From: Streptomyces sp. NRRL S-455
GTDB taxonomy: Bacteria; Actinomycetota; Actinomycetes; Streptomycetales; Streptomycetaceae
Length of the DNA: 64,000 bases
Direction of reading: 5' to 3'
NCBI RefSeq assembly: GCF_000717875.1
Contig: NZ_JOCT01000006.1
Coordinates: 124,001-188,000, forward strand
Shown here: one piece after another, positions 51,890-61,622 of the stretch
How positions within the stretch are numbered: position 1 is the first letter of the stretch
Layout of the letters: each line of letters opens with the position of its first letter
Position numbers and translations under genes: made by a program
Notes under the pieces: model-generated
What the model was told of the DNA's origin: nothing
Databases searched by the model: none
Seen by the model: only the letters and a program-made list of their open reading frames with translations

Positions 51890-52125
51890 GCGAATCACTC
51901 CTGCAGTCGTCGGTCACGGCCGGTCGGTGCCTGTGCGGGCGGCACACCGGCCTCGGTCGAATCTACCTGCGAGCCCGGGCGGGGCCGGGCCACGGGGGGT
52001 ATGGGCCCGGGCTTGGCCCGGCAGGGTTCATCCAGCGTTTCCCCTGGAGAACCCGGTCGCTCCATGGCTGGTAACCGCCCGTATCCATGGGGCGGTGATT
52101 CCGGCCACTCCTGCCGCCTACCCAC

Positions 52126-52629
52126 TCAGGAGGGGGTCTCGTCGCCGTCGTCCTCGTCGTTTTCGGCCAGGACGGGGGAAGCGTGGTGTGACCAGAGTTT
52201 CCACCCCGAGGGCGTGCGCCGGTACACGTTCGTGGCGACCACGAGCTGGCCGACGAGGGGGCCGAGCTCCTCGTCGCCGGCGGGGGCGGGTCCGCCGCTG
52301 AGGATGTTCTCCGTGCAGGTGACCAGGGCGGTGTCGCCGGTGACGGAGACGTGTACGTCGGTGAGGAAGAACTGGATGTAGTCGGTGTTGGCCATGATCA
52401 GCGCGTAGGAGCGCAGGACCTCACCGCGGCCGGTGAGGACGGGCCAGCCGGGGTGCACGCAGGAGACGACACCGGTGTCGGCCGGGTCGTGGTAGGTCTC
52501 GTCGACGCCCAGGTCGGAGGGGGTCAGCCAGAGCGACGCCAGTTCCTCGAAGTCGCCCCGTTCCAGTGCCTCGTAGAAGGCGGTGTTGGCGGCCTCGACC
52601 TGTTCGACGTCGGTGTGCGGGGCGCTCAC
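52126..52629 (-). CDS. NTF2/SnoaL-like protein in the fol operon
   Basis: 167 aa from GTG 52629, overlapping the folP stop (GTGA). A cone-shaped NTF2-like fold is suggested by VEAANTAFYEALERGDFEELASLWL, VSCVHPGWPVLTGRGEVLRSYALIM, ALVTCTENILSGG, and ATNVYRRTPSGWKLWSHHASPVL. Proteins of this kind serve as small-molecule isomerases, hydrolases or binding modules. It is a regular companion between folP and folB in Streptomyces, so a pterin-related or accessory role is plausible, not shown. Confidence 0.85.
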   Translation of the reverse strand: MSAPHTDVEQVEAANTAFYEALERGDFEELASLWLTPSDLGVDETYHDPADTGVVSCVHPGWPVLTGRGEVLRSYALIMANTDYIQFFLTDVHVSVTGDTALVTCTENILSGGPAPAGDEELGPLVGQLVVATNVYRRTPSGWKLWSHHASPVLAENDEDDGDETPS

Positions 52630-53516
52630 CGGGTTCCTTCCGCGCCGGTGTGTGCCGTCCGCGCCGTTTCGATGGCGTGGGAGACGCGGACCGCGTCCGC
52701 GGTGGCGCGTACCTCGTGGACGCGTACTGCCCACGCGCCGGCGTGCGCCGCGAGTGCGGAGACGGCCGCGGTGGCGGCGTCGCGTTCGCGTGCGGGCGGG
52801 GGAGAGCCGTCCGGCCCGGCGAGGACCCGGCCGAGGAACCGTTTGCGGGAGGCGGCGACGAGCAGGGGGTGGCCGAGGGCGAGGACCCGGTCGAGGCCGG
52901 CGAGGAGCGCGAGGTCGTGCTCGGCGTCCTTGGAGAAGCCGAGGCCGGGGTCGACGATGATCCGGTCGGGGGCGATGCCGCCTTCCAGGACGGCTTCCAC
53001 GCGCGCGTGGAGCTCGTCGGCGACTTCGGTGACGACGTCCGTGTACACGCCCTTGACGTTGCCGCCCTCGAGGAAGCCCCGCCAGTGCATGACGACGAAC
53101 GGGGCACCGGCGTCCGCGACGGTGGGGATCATGCGGGGGTCGGCGAGACCGCCGCTGACGTCGTTGACGAGGGCGGCGCCCGCGGCGAGGGCCTGTTCGG
53201 CCACGCTGGCGCGCATGGTGTCGACGGAGACCGTGACGCCTTCGGAGGCCAGGCCGCGGACGACGGGGATGACGCGGCGGAGTTCCTCGGTCTCGTCGAC
53301 CCGGGTGGCGCCGGGGCGGGTGGACTCGCCGCCGACGTCGACCAGGTCCGCGCCCTCGGTGACGAGTTCGAGGCCGTGTTTGACGGCGGCCGTGGTGTCG
53401 AAGAAGCGGCCGCCGTCGGAGAAGGAGTCGGGGGTGACGTTCACGACTCCCATGACCGCGCAGCGGTCCCATTCCGGTAGGCCCGCGACGCGCCCGCGTC
53501 CGCTCTGGTTGCTCAT
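52626..53516 (-). CDS. folP: Dihydropteroate synthase
   Basis: 296 aa from ATG 53516. It joins pterin pyrophosphate with p-aminobenzoate; the sulfonamide target. Motifs: VMGVVNVTPDSFSDGGRFFD, VDVGGESTRPGA, SVDTMRASVAEQALAAGA, LVNDVSGG, VVMHWRG, DPGLGFSK, and AASRKRFLGRVL. No ribosome site is visible before ATG 53516, but TACGCT stands about 8 bp upstream as a -10, so a leaderless mRNA is likely. The NTF2-like gene is coupled to its stop. Confidence 0.95.
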   Translation of the reverse strand: MSNQSGRGRVAGLPEWDRCAVMGVVNVTPDSFSDGGRFFDTTAAVKHGLELVTEGADLVDVGGESTRPGATRVDETEELRRVIPVVRGLASEGVTVSVDTMRASVAEQALAAGAALVNDVSGGLADPRMIPTVADAGAPFVVMHWRGFLEGGNVKGVYTDVVTEVADELHARVEAVLEGGIAPDRIIVDPGLGFSKDAEHDLALLAGLDRVLALGHPLLVAASRKRFLGRVLAGPDGSPPPARERDAATAAVSALAAHAGAWAVRVHEVRATADAVRVSHAIETARTAHTGAEGTR

Positions 53517-53578
53517 ATGTTCAGCGTAGGCCCAGGGGGCGGCCCTCAGGCGCTGCGGCCCGGGCCGGTCCGGAGTGG

Positions 53579-55447
53579 TCACGCGGCCCGGACGTTCCGT
53601 TCCGCCGTCGGGCCGTGGGGGCAGGGGCGGCGGGTCGCCGGGCGATGGCGGCGCAGGAAGCGCGGCAGGGGCAGGGCGAGGTTGACGAAGCCCTCGGCCT
53701 GCATGGCGGCGAAGCCGATGCGCGGCAGGTCGGCGGAGGCGCGGTAGACGACGAAACGGGGCTCCCAGCGCGGCTGGAACTTGGCGTTGAACTTGTACAG
53801 GGACTCGATCTGGAACCAGCGGGAGAGGAACACCAGCAGTCCGCGCCAGGCGCGCAGTACCGGCCCTGCGCCGAGTTTCTCACCGCGGGCCAGTGCCGAG
53901 CGGAACATGGCGAAGTTGAGGGAGACGCGGGTGATGCCGAGCTTCGGTGCGGCCTGGAGTGCGGCCACGATGAGCAGTTCGTTCATGCCCGGGTCGGCGG
54001 TGCGGTCGCGGCGCATCAGGTCCAGGGAGGCGCCGTCGGTGCCCCAGGGCACGAAGTGCAGGATCGCCTTCAGGTCGCCGTAGGGGCCCGGGTGGTCGTC
54101 CGGTTTGTGGGCGGTGGCGATGAGGCAGTCGCCGTCGGCCGGGTCGCCGACGCGGCCCAGGGCCATGGAGAAGCCGCGCTCGGTGTCGGTGCCGCGCCAG
54201 TCGTCGGCGGCTCGGCGGATGCGTTCCAGCTCGGCCTCGCCGAGGTCACGGACACGTCGTACCCGGGTTTCGTAACCGGCGCGCTCGATGCGCTTGACCA
54301 TCTGGCGCACATTGCGCATCGCGCGGCCGGCGAGCGAGAAATCCCTGACGTCCACCACCGCCTCGTCGCCCAGTTCGAGGGCGTCGAGCCCGGTCTCGCG
54401 GGCCCACACCTCGCCGCCGGTCTCGGAGCAGCCCATGACGGCGGGGGTCCAGGAGTGGGCCTTTGCCTCGTCCATGAACCGTTCGATGGCGCCGGGCCAG
54501 GCCTCGACGTCGCCGATGGGGTCGCCGCTGGCGAGCATCACGCCGGAGACCACGCGGTAGGTGACGGCCGCCTTGCCGCTGGGGGAGAAGACGACGGCCT
54601 TGTCGCGGCGCAGCGCAAAGTGGCCGAGGGAGTCGCGGCCGCCGTGCTTCTCCAGCAGGGCGCGCAGCCGGGCCTCGTCCTCCTCGGTGAGGTGTGCGGC
54701 GGGGTGTTCGGGGCGGAAGGCCAGGTAGATGGTGGTGACGGCGGTGAGGAGGCCGAGGGCGCCGAGTGAGAAGGCGACGGTCCAGGAGGTGTTGCCCTGG
54801 TAGGCGACCGGGCCTTCGAAGCCGAACAGGCCGTAGACGACGTGGGTGATGCGGTCGGCCAGGCTGGGGTCGCCGACCATGCGCTCGGAGTGCACGTTGA
54901 CGATCAGCAGGCCGAGCAGGAGTGAACCGGCGCTCATGAGCACGAAGTTGGCGAGTGCCCGCCAGCGGCTGCGCGGGTCGGGCAGGGCGTCGAACTGGTC
55001 GCGGTGGCGCAGCAGGGGTGCCAGCAGGGCGAGCGAGATGAGGACGCCGGCGATCGAGTGCCGGTAGGTGAACTGGGCGACGGCACCGGCCGGGAGCAGG
55101 GCCACGGCCGCCCGCCAGGCCCGGCGCTTGCCGCGTTTGAGGCCGTGGGCGAGCAGCAGCAACAGCACGCCGGCGCTGAGGGACAGGGCGGCCGCGAACG
55201 GGCCGAACGCGCCGGGCAGTACCTCGGCGATGGCGTGCATACGGCTGTGCCGGAAGCGTGGGAAGACGCCCGCGGCGATGTCCAGCAGGCCCACGAGGGC
55301 GCACGCTCTGCCGACGAGGACGGGCACCGCCTCGGGGCGCGGTCCGCTCAGCAGGCGGCGTACACGGCTCACCTGGCTGGTACGAGCCGCGGTGTTTCCG
55401 CGACTCGGAACCTCACCCGACATTTCCTCATCTGTCCTGACAGACAT
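53579..55447 (-). CDS. MprF-like bifunctional membrane protein (DUF2156), without lysyl-tRNA synthetase domain
   Basis: 622 aa from ATG 55447 (ATG 55498 and 55426 are alternatives; GAGGA precedes the last). The N-terminal half has six or seven hydrophobic segments (RACALVGLLDIAAGVFP; FAAALSLSAGVLLLLLAHGL; IAGVLISLALLAPLL; FVLMSAGSLLLGLLIV; WTVAFSLGALGLLTAVTTIYL). The C-terminal half is the GNAT-like aminoacyl-phosphatidylglycerol synthase domain (DUF2156): SPSGKAAVTYRVVSGVMLASGDPIGD, RNVRQMVKRIERAGYETRV, and FNAKFQPRWEPRFVVY. It would add an amino acid from tRNA to phosphatidylglycerol. Unlike mycobacterial LysX it has no fused synthetase, so the amino acid is open. Confidence 0.87.
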   Translation of the reverse strand: MSVRTDEEMSGEVPSRGNTAARTSQVSRVRRLLSGPRPEAVPVLVGRACALVGLLDIAAGVFPRFRHSRMHAIAEVLPGAFGPFAAALSLSAGVLLLLLAHGLKRGKRRAWRAAVALLPAGAVAQFTYRHSIAGVLISLALLAPLLRHRDQFDALPDPRSRWRALANFVLMSAGSLLLGLLIVNVHSERMVGDPSLADRITHVVYGLFGFEGPVAYQGNTSWTVAFSLGALGLLTAVTTIYLAFRPEHPAAHLTEEDEARLRALLEKHGGRDSLGHFALRRDKAVVFSPSGKAAVTYRVVSGVMLASGDPIGDVEAWPGAIERFMDEAKAHSWTPAVMGCSETGGEVWARETGLDALELGDEAVVDVRDFSLAGRAMRNVRQMVKRIERAGYETRVRRVRDLGEAELERIRRAADDWRGTDTERGFSMALGRVGDPADGDCLIATAHKPDDHPGPYGDLKAILHFVPWGTDGASLDLMRRDRTADPGMNELLIVAALQAAPKLGITRVSLNFAMFRSALARGEKLGAGPVLRAWRGLLVFLSRWFQIESLYKFNAKFQPRWEPRFVVYRASADLPRIGFAAMQAEGFVNLALPLPRFLRRHRPATRRPCPHGPTAERNVRAA

Positions 55448-55655
55448 CGCATCCCGTAGTTCTGCGAGCGACCTTGGATCCGGTGCCGATTCGGGCACCC
55501 GGCGACATTGCGCCCTCTAGGACGGTGTCTCGGGGGGAGAGGTTCACTCCCCACGTCAAAGCCGTTTCAAAGGCCGAGGAAAGTCCGGAACAAGCCCGCG
55601 CGAAGGTATGAGTGCGGTGCGAGTACGGGCGGAAAGCGCTGACAGGTAACCACCC

Positions 55656-56780
55656 ATGGGTCTGGGTCTCACGAGCAACAAGGTGCTGGCGCTGGCGGTG
55701 CTGTCCGCCGTGCTGCTGTTCGCCGGCACGGTCTGGCTGTGGCCGCGGCTGGCCCGGCGCGGCTGGCGGGCGGTGGGCGGGCGCGTAGGTCTGCTGCTCG
55801 CCACTCAGCTGGCGCTGTTCGCCGCGGTGGGTCTCGCCGCCAATCAGGCCTTCGGTTTCTACGCGAGCTGGGCGGACCTGTTCGGGCAGGAGAAGGAGCA
55901 GGGCGTCGTCGTCGACCACACTCCGGGCGACGGCCCGCTGGAGGTGGTCGGCACGCGGCGGGTGCCGGGGGCGGGCGGTGTGCGGCCCCACGTCGGCGGC
56001 CGGATCCAGCAGGTCGAGATCGTGGGCAGGACGACCGGGATCGCCACGCCCGCGCACGTGTACCTGCCGCCGGAGTACTTCCAGCCCCGGTACCGCTCCC
56101 GTACGTTCCCGGCGGCCGTCGTGCTGACCGGTTATCCGGGCACGGCGTCCGCGCTGGTGGAGAAGCTTCACTATCCGCGCACGGCGCTGGAACTGGCCAG
56201 GGCGGGCAGGGCGCGGCCGATGATCCTGGTGATGCTGCGGCCGACCGTGGCGCCGCCCCGGGACACGGAGTGCGTGGACGTTCCCGGCGGCCCGCAGACC
56301 GAGTCGTTCTTCGCCAGGGATCTGCCCGATGCCTTGCGTTCGCACTACCGGGTGGCCGAAAAGCCGGGTGGTCTGGGCATCATCGGCAACTCGACGGGCG
56401 GCTACTGCGCTTTGAAGATCGCCATGCACCATCCCGGTGTGTACGCCGCCGGAGCGGGCTTGTCCGCGTACTACAAGGCGCCGATCGACGCCACCACGGG
56501 CGATCTCTTCCAGGGCGACGAGGGGCTGCGCAATCGCGCCGACCTGTGGTGGTACATCAAGCACGAACCCGCCCCGGACACTTCGCTGCTCGTCACCAGC
56601 AGCAGGTCGGGCGAGTCCAACTACAAGGACACCCTGCGCTTCATAGAGCGGGTGAAGGCCACCGGACGGACGCGGATCTCGTCGATCATCCTGGAAAGCG
56701 GCGGGCACAACTTCAACACCTGGCGGCGCGAGATTCCGGCGACGCTCGAGTGGATCGGCGGGCGGCTGAACGACCACTGA
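55656..56780 (+). CDS. Membrane-anchored esterase of the EstD/antigen 85-like alpha/beta fold
   Basis: 374 aa. Two hydrophobic segments at the N-terminus (VLALAVLSAVLLFAGTVWLWP and VGLLLATQLALFAAVGLAA) anchor it. The extracytoplasmic domain has GRIQQVEIVGRTTGIATPAHVYLPPEY, the nucleophile elbow GIIGNSTGGYCALK (Ser), and the catalytic His in ESGGHNFNTWRREIP. This is the actinobacterial esterase_D/mycolyltransferase-like group; Streptomyces has no mycolic acids, so an envelope ester is the likely substrate. It is divergent from the MprF-like gene, with 208 bp between. Confidence 0.85.
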   Translation: MGLGLTSNKVLALAVLSAVLLFAGTVWLWPRLARRGWRAVGGRVGLLLATQLALFAAVGLAANQAFGFYASWADLFGQEKEQGVVVDHTPGDGPLEVVGTRRVPGAGGVRPHVGGRIQQVEIVGRTTGIATPAHVYLPPEYFQPRYRSRTFPAAVVLTGYPGTASALVEKLHYPRTALELARAGRARPMILVMLRPTVAPPRDTECVDVPGGPQTESFFARDLPDALRSHYRVAEKPGGLGIIGNSTGGYCALKIAMHHPGVYAAGAGLSAYYKAPIDATTGDLFQGDEGLRNRADLWWYIKHEPAPDTSLLVTSSRSGESNYKDTLRFIERVKATGRTRISSIILESGGHNFNTWRREIPATLEWIGGRLNDH

Positions 56781-56914
56781 AAATGATCTTGGAATTGGGT
56801 CAGGGGTCGATTCCGTTTCTTCCCGGGTTCTGATGCCGTGTGAACGCTTCGGTGTGGCTTTCTTTTTGCGGGGTGGGTCACCATGATTCGCCTACGCGCG
56901 GTAAGTTTCTGGCC

Positions 56915-58066
56915 ATGCCACGTGGACGTCACCGCCATTCCCCGCCCTTGCACAGGCTGCTGCCCCCGTCGGCGATCGCAGGCGTCTCCGTCGTCTGCGC
57001 CCTGGGGCCCTGGGTGTTCACGGAGCCGACGGTGCTCCGCGGTCTGGCCGCGGCCGCCGCGGCGACGGCCGTCGTCGGCGCGGTCGTGCTGCGCCGCTGG
57101 GACATCCAGGCGGGCAAGCGCGTCGCCGATCTCACGCGCGCGCGGGCGAGCGACGAGTGGCGCTTCGAGGAGCGCGTCGCCGAGCTGGAGGCCGACCTCG
57201 AGGAGTCCCGCGAGCTGCGCGGGAAGCTGGAGCAGCGACTGCGCGGCAAGCGCACGGAACTCGCCAAGCTGCGCAACGAGCACGCCGCGCTGCTGCGCCG
57301 GTACGCCACGGCGGAGGCGGACCGCGCGAGCGTCCTGGAGGAGCGCCGGGTGCTCGAGATCGAGGCGACGGCTCCGGTCCGGGCGGAGCTGCCGGCGGGG
57401 GCGACGGAGGCAGCGGACGCGGACGCGGCGACCGCGGACCTCGCGGTCGAGGAACAGCCGGGGATTCCCGCGGTGTTCTCGCCGGAGGGCTCCAGGCTGT
57501 TCCTGCGCGCCATGGCGGCACTCGCCCGGTTCGACGGCGACACGGCCCCGGGCCCGGACGGTGGCGGGGACGGCGACGGCGACGGCGTACCGGAGAACGA
57601 CGAGGCGGAGCCCGCGCGGGACGACCTGAAGGACGAACGGCGGGAGCCGTCACGGAAGGACGAGCCGCAGGTGCAGTCCGAGGCGGTCGCCGGGAACGAG
57701 CACGCGACCGCCGGCACCACGGACCAGGCCGCCCCGTCCGGGCAGCAGACCTCCGGTCACTACACCGTGCCGACCGCGGTGGCAGTCGCCCCGCAGACGC
57801 CGGCGCGGCGTCCGGTGGCCGAGGGCGGGTTCGACTTCTTCGGGGCCAAGCAGGGAACGCCAGGGGACGCCCTGGAGGCCGTGCAGAACGAGGACCTGGC
57901 CGATGTCGTCGGCCAGGAGGCGCTCGCCCTGCACAAGGCCGAGACCGAGGCCGGGTTCAAGCCGGCGGACGAGGAGTCGCGGGGGATCGGCCAGGTCATC
58001 GACCTGACGGAGCACGACGAGACGGAACAGATCGACGTACAGGGGCTGCGCAGCGCGGCGTCCTGA
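56915..58066 (+). CDS. Membrane-anchored coiled-coil protein, function unknown
   Basis: 383 aa from ATG 56915. A short basic start is followed by two hydrophobic segments (IAGVSVVCALGPWVF; AAAAAATAVVGAVVL). A coiled coil then runs through about residues 80-150 (RFEERVAELEADLEESRELRGKLEQRLRGKRTELAKLRNEH) and a long acidic, low-complexity region. A conserved C-terminal patch reads RPVAEGGFDFFGAKQ...ADVVGQEALALHKAETEAGFKP and RGIGQVIDLTEHDETEQIDV. No family was recognised; the layout suggests a scaffold at the inner membrane face. It is in tandem after the esterase gene. Confidence 0.75.
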   Translation: MPRGRHRHSPPLHRLLPPSAIAGVSVVCALGPWVFTEPTVLRGLAAAAAATAVVGAVVLRRWDIQAGKRVADLTRARASDEWRFEERVAELEADLEESRELRGKLEQRLRGKRTELAKLRNEHAALLRRYATAEADRASVLEERRVLEIEATAPVRAELPAGATEAADADAATADLAVEEQPGIPAVFSPEGSRLFLRAMAALARFDGDTAPGPDGGGDGDGDGVPENDEAEPARDDLKDERREPSRKDEPQVQSEAVAGNEHATAGTTDQAAPSGQQTSGHYTVPTAVAVAPQTPARRPVAEGGFDFFGAKQGTPGDALEAVQNEDLADVVGQEALALHKAETEAGFKPADEESRGIGQVIDLTEHDETEQIDVQGLRSAAS

Positions 58067-58138
58067 CCGGCACGTGACACGAAGGCCCCTTGAATCCACC
58101 GCACGGTCAGTCCACCGCATGGCTGGGGCCTTCGCGCG

Positions 58139-59872
58139 TCAAGCCATCCAGCGGTCCGGCCGCGCGTCCCTGCGGCCGGTCCGGGACCGCTCCGCCTGCG
58201 CCGCCAGCAGTTCGCGCGCTTCGGCCGCGTCCCGCAGCCGGGCCCGCACCGTCTTGTTCGCGCCCGTGTCCACACACACGTCGGCCACACCCCGGGCCCG
58301 CTCCCAGGGCCCCTGCGTCATCCGTACGCTCTGCACCTTGGCGTGCGGCACCAGCGCCAGGCTCCGCCGCAGCAGCCCCGACCGGGCCGCGAACACCGCG
58401 TCCGTGACGCCGAGCCCGTAGCCGCGCCACCACACCGGCGCGCACCACCGGGCGCGGCGCGGTGACGGCGACAGGGCCGCCTGCTCCGGCACGGTCACCC
58501 CGGGCAGCACCCGCGCCACGACGGCCTCGGCGACCTCGCGCGGAGCGACCGGCACCAGCAGCGAGTTGGACGAGCCCGCCACGTCCAGCTCCACCCGCAC
58601 CCAGCCGCGCCGCCGCCACCACAGCGGTTCCACGATCCGCACCGTCTGCACCCGCCCCGGCGGCACCGTCTCGTGGGCCCGGTCCAGCAGACCGTGGTCG
58701 ATACGCAGTCCGTCGGGCGACTCGGCCACCGTCCAGTCGTACTCGGCGACGAACCGCCCCACGCTGCTCGCGCCCGCCGCGCCCAGCAGGGGCAGGGCGA
58801 CGGCCAGGACCGTCCACACGCTCTCCGTGGCCAGCCACAGCACCGGCGGGACGACGAGCGCCGCGGCCAACGACCCCCAGGTCCCTCCGCTCAGCAGCAG
58901 TGACACGGCCAGAACGCCGGGCGGCACCCGCAGCAGCTGCCGCGCGGGCGCCTCACCGACCTCGTGCGCCGTCTCGGGCGCGAAACCGGCCGCCCGCGCG
59001 AGCAGTTCGGCCCGCAGCGCCCGGGCGTCGTCCGCTCCCAGGAAGGCCAGTTCGTCCTTCTTGTCGGTGCCTATGACGTCGAGCCTGAGCTTGGCGACAC
59101 CCGCGACCCGGGCGAGGAGCGGCTGGGTGACGTCGATCGCCTGGATCCGCTCCAGCCGGATGTGCGCGGTGCGCCGGAACACCAGTCCGGTACGGATGCG
59201 CAGTTCGGTGCCGGTCACCGCGAAGTGCGTGAACCACCAGGAGCAGAAGCCGTAGAGGGCGGCGGCCGGGATGATCACGGCGAAACCGATCAGCAGCGTG
59301 GTCGTCGTCAGCCGGGACAGATGCCGCTGCGCCCCGTCGGGGTCGTGCACGGCCCAGCCGAAGAGCACGGCGACCGGCGCCCACGCACGCCTGAGCGGTG
59401 TGACGGGGTGCAGCCGCCGCTCGATCACCTCACCGGCGGCCTCGGCTGCGGTTCCCGCGGCCTCGGTGGCCCCGGCGGCGCCTGCGGATACGGCGGCCGC
59501 GGTGGTGCCGGCCTCGGAGGTCCCGGCCTTGGTGGTCCCGGCGGCGGCGCCTGGGGCTTCAGCGGCCTCGGTGGTCCCGGCGGTGGCACGTGCGGCTTCG
59601 GTGGACCCGGCGGCGGCACGCGGGGCTTCGGCGGCCTCGGCGGCCCCGGCCTCTGCGGTCCCAGCGGCGGTACGTGTGGCCTCGGCGGTCCCGGCGGCGG
59701 CGCCTGCGGCTTCGGTGGTCCCTGCGGCGGTACGTGCGGCTTCAGCGGCCTCGGCGGTCCCGGCCTCGGTGGCCCTGGCCTCTGCGGTCCCGGCTTCTGC
59801 GGTCCCGGCCTCTGCGGACCCAGCGGCGGTACGCGGGGCTTCGGCGGCCCCGGAGGCCTCGGGCGTCGTCAC
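58139..59872 (-). CDS. Bacterial PH-domain membrane protein (YdbT-like) with long Ala/Glu/Thr/Gly repeat region
   Basis: 577 aa from GTG 59872, overlapping the upstream PH gene stop by GTGA. Residues about 1-150 are degenerate repeats of the type GTAEA/GTTEAA with almost only Ala, Gly, Thr and Glu. The rest has transmembrane pairs and bPH_2 repeats: [74 protein letters not shown], a second [39 protein letters not shown], and a third [38 protein letters not shown]. Homologues in Bacillus confer resistance to envelope-active agents. Confidence 0.85.
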   Translation of the reverse strand: MTTPEASGAAEAPRTAAGSAEAGTAEAGTAEARATEAGTAEAAEAARTAAGTTEAAGAAAGTAEATRTAAGTAEAGAAEAAEAPRAAAGSTEAARATAGTTEAAEAPGAAAGTTKAGTSEAGTTAAAVSAGAAGATEAAGTAAEAAGEVIERRLHPVTPLRRAWAPVAVLFGWAVHDPDGAQRHLSRLTTTTLLIGFAVIIPAAALYGFCSWWFTHFAVTGTELRIRTGLVFRRTAHIRLERIQAIDVTQPLLARVAGVAKLRLDVIGTDKKDELAFLGADDARALRAELLARAAGFAPETAHEVGEAPARQLLRVPPGVLAVSLLLSGGTWGSLAAALVVPPVLWLATESVWTVLAVALPLLGAAGASSVGRFVAEYDWTVAESPDGLRIDHGLLDRAHETVPPGRVQTVRIVEPLWWRRRGWVRVELDVAGSSNSLLVPVAPREVAEAVVARVLPGVTVPEQAALSPSPRRARWCAPVWWRGYGLGVTDAVFAARSGLLRRSLALVPHAKVQSVRMTQGPWERARGVADVCVDTGANKTVRARLRDAAEARELLAAQAERSRTGRRDARPDRWMA

Positions 59873-60399
59873 AGCCCCGCCGATCGGGCCTCGCCCAGCT
59901 CGGTGAGCCGGTCGCGCAGCCGTTCCGCCTCGGCCGGGTCCAGACCCGGGATCGTCGCGTCGGTCGCCGCGGCGGCCGTGTGCAGCTGCACGCTGGCCAG
60001 CCCGAAGTACCGCTCGACGGGCCCGGAGGTGACCTCGACCAGCTGCATCCGCCCGTACGGCACGACCGTCTCCTCGCGCCAGAGCACGCCGCGGCTGATC
60101 AGCAGGTCGTCGGCGCGTTCGGCGTACCGCCAGGAGCGCCAGTTGCGGTCGATCATCACCCAGCCCCAGGCCATCAGCGCCAGCGGCAGCACCGCGAAGG
60201 CGGCCCAGGCCGGCCCGGCCAGCAGCCCCGGCACCAGCCCGGCGGCCAGCGCGATCAGCCCCAGCCACACCACCAGCAGCAACCGCCGCATCCTCAGCAG
60301 CCCGGGCGGCAGCGCGATCCACACGGGCATGCTCCCGTCCACCGCTGTCGCACCCTGTGCCCCCGCCGGCCCCGCGTCCCGCGGGCTCCCCGTCTCCAT
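59869..60399 (-). CDS. Small bacterial PH-domain membrane protein (YdbS-like)
   Basis: 176 aa from ATG 60399. Two hydrophobic segments ([22 protein letters not shown] and [19 protein letters not shown]) precede one bPH_2 domain: [63 protein letters not shown]. It is the usual first partner of the larger PH protein, to which it is coupled by a 4-nt overlap (YdbS-YdbT-like pair). Divergent from the nuoD-like gene, 31 bp apart, so the promoters face each other tightly. Confidence 0.9.
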   Translation of the reverse strand: METGSPRDAGPAGAQGATAVDGSMPVWIALPPGLLRMRRLLLVVWLGLIALAAGLVPGLLAGPAWAAFAVLPLALMAWGWVMIDRNWRSWRYAERADDLLISRGVLWREETVVPYGRMQLVEVTSGPVERYFGLASVQLHTAAAATDATIPGLDPAEAERLRDRLTELGEARSAGL

Positions 60400-60430
60400 G
60401 AGGCCAGCGTACGTAGGAGAGACTGTGTCC

Positions 60431-61582
60431 ATGACTCCTACGACGGAGACCATGGTCGGAATCGGCGGCGCCGCGGAGAGCACCGACATGGTGCTCAACA
60501 TCGGGCCGCAGCACCCGTCCACGCACGGCGTGCTGCGGCTGAAGCTCGTCCTGGACGGCGAGCGCATCAGGCACGCCGAGCCGGTGATCGGCTACATGCA
60601 CCGCGGCGCGGAGAAGCTGTTCGAGGCGCGCGACTACCGCCAGATCATCATGCTCGCCAACCGCCACGACTGGCTGTCGGCCTTCTCCAACGAGCTCGGC
60701 GTGGTCCTCGCCGTGGAGCGGATGCTCGGCATGGAGGTCCCCGAGCGCGCGGTGTGGCTGCGCACGCTGCTCGCCGAGCTGAACCGGGTGCTCAACCACC
60801 TGATGTTCCTCGGCTCGTACCCGCTGGAGCTCGGCGGGATCACCCCGATCTTCTACGCCTTCCGGGAGCGCGAGGAGCTCCAGCACGTCATGGAGGAGAT
60901 CTCCGGCGGGCGTATGCACTACATGTTCAACCGCGTCGGCGGCCTCAAGGAGGACCTGCCGGCCGGCTGGACCACACGGGCGCGGACCGCCGTCGCCGAC
61001 GTGCGCTCCCGCATGGACCGCTTCGACGACCTGGTGCTCGGCAACGAGATCTTCCGGGGCCGCACCCGGGGCGTGGGCGTGCTCACGCCGGAGACCGTGC
61101 ACGCGTACGGGGTCAGCGGGCCCATCGGACGCGGTTCCGGCGTCGATTTCGACCTGCGCCGGGACGAGCCGTACCTCGCGTACGGCGAGCTGGGCGACGT
61201 CCTGAAGGTGGTGACCCGGCAGGAGGGCGACTGCCTCGCCCGCTTCGAGTGCCTCCTGGAGCAGACCCACAACGCGCTCGACCTCGCCGACGCCTGCCTC
61301 GACCGCCTCGCCGAGCTGCCGCCCGGGCCGGTCAACCAGCGGCTCCCGAAGGTCCTGAAGGCACCCGAGGGGCACACGTACGCCTGGACCGAGAACCCGC
61401 TCGGCATCAACGGCTACTACCTGGTCAGCAAGGGCGAGAAGACCCCGTACCGGCTCAAGCTGCGCTCGGCCTCCTACAACAACATCCAGGCGCTGACGGA
61501 GCTGCTGCCGGGCACGCTCGTCGCGGACATGGTGGCGATCCTGGGGTCGATGTTCTTCGTGGTGGGGGACATCGACAAGTAG
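60431..61582 (+). CDS. nuoD2: Orphan NuoD-like (complex I 49-kDa) subunit
   Basis: 383 aa from ATG 60431 (GTG 60425, better spaced from GGAG, is an alternative). Complex I 49-kDa signature: [60 protein letters not shown], and C-terminal [59 protein letters not shown]. The quinone-site His region GPQHPSTHG is kept. The quinone-binding Tyr (T. thermophilus Nqo4 Tyr87, in RMDYLHSF) is Trp81 here, in RHDWLSAF. No other nuo gene is adjacent. A MidA/NDUFAF7-type methyltransferase gene lies convergent, 40 bp away. Confidence 0.9.
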   Translation: MTPTTETMVGIGGAAESTDMVLNIGPQHPSTHGVLRLKLVLDGERIRHAEPVIGYMHRGAEKLFEARDYRQIIMLANRHDWLSAFSNELGVVLAVERMLGMEVPERAVWLRTLLAELNRVLNHLMFLGSYPLELGGITPIFYAFREREELQHVMEEISGGRMHYMFNRVGGLKEDLPAGWTTRARTAVADVRSRMDRFDDLVLGNEIFRGRTRGVGVLTPETVHAYGVSGPIGRGSGVDFDLRRDEPYLAYGELGDVLKVVTRQEGDCLARFECLLEQTHNALDLADACLDRLAELPPGPVNQRLPKVLKAPEGHTYAWTENPLGINGYYLVSKGEKTPYRLKLRSASYNNIQALTELLPGTLVADMVAILGSMFFVVGDIDK

Positions 61583-61622
61583 GCCCTCGCACGGAGGCCC
61601 TCGCACGGAGGCCCTCACACCC

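Noticed and set aside
59420..59870. CRISPR-like repeats
   Set aside because: Repeats are short, degenerate and in frame within a coding region, with no constant repeat or unique spacers.
59873..61618. Upstream part of a 1159-codon minus-strand frame
   Set aside because: It is the reverse shadow of nuoD2 and of the small PH gene; the real PH gene starts at GTG 59872, coupled to its partner.
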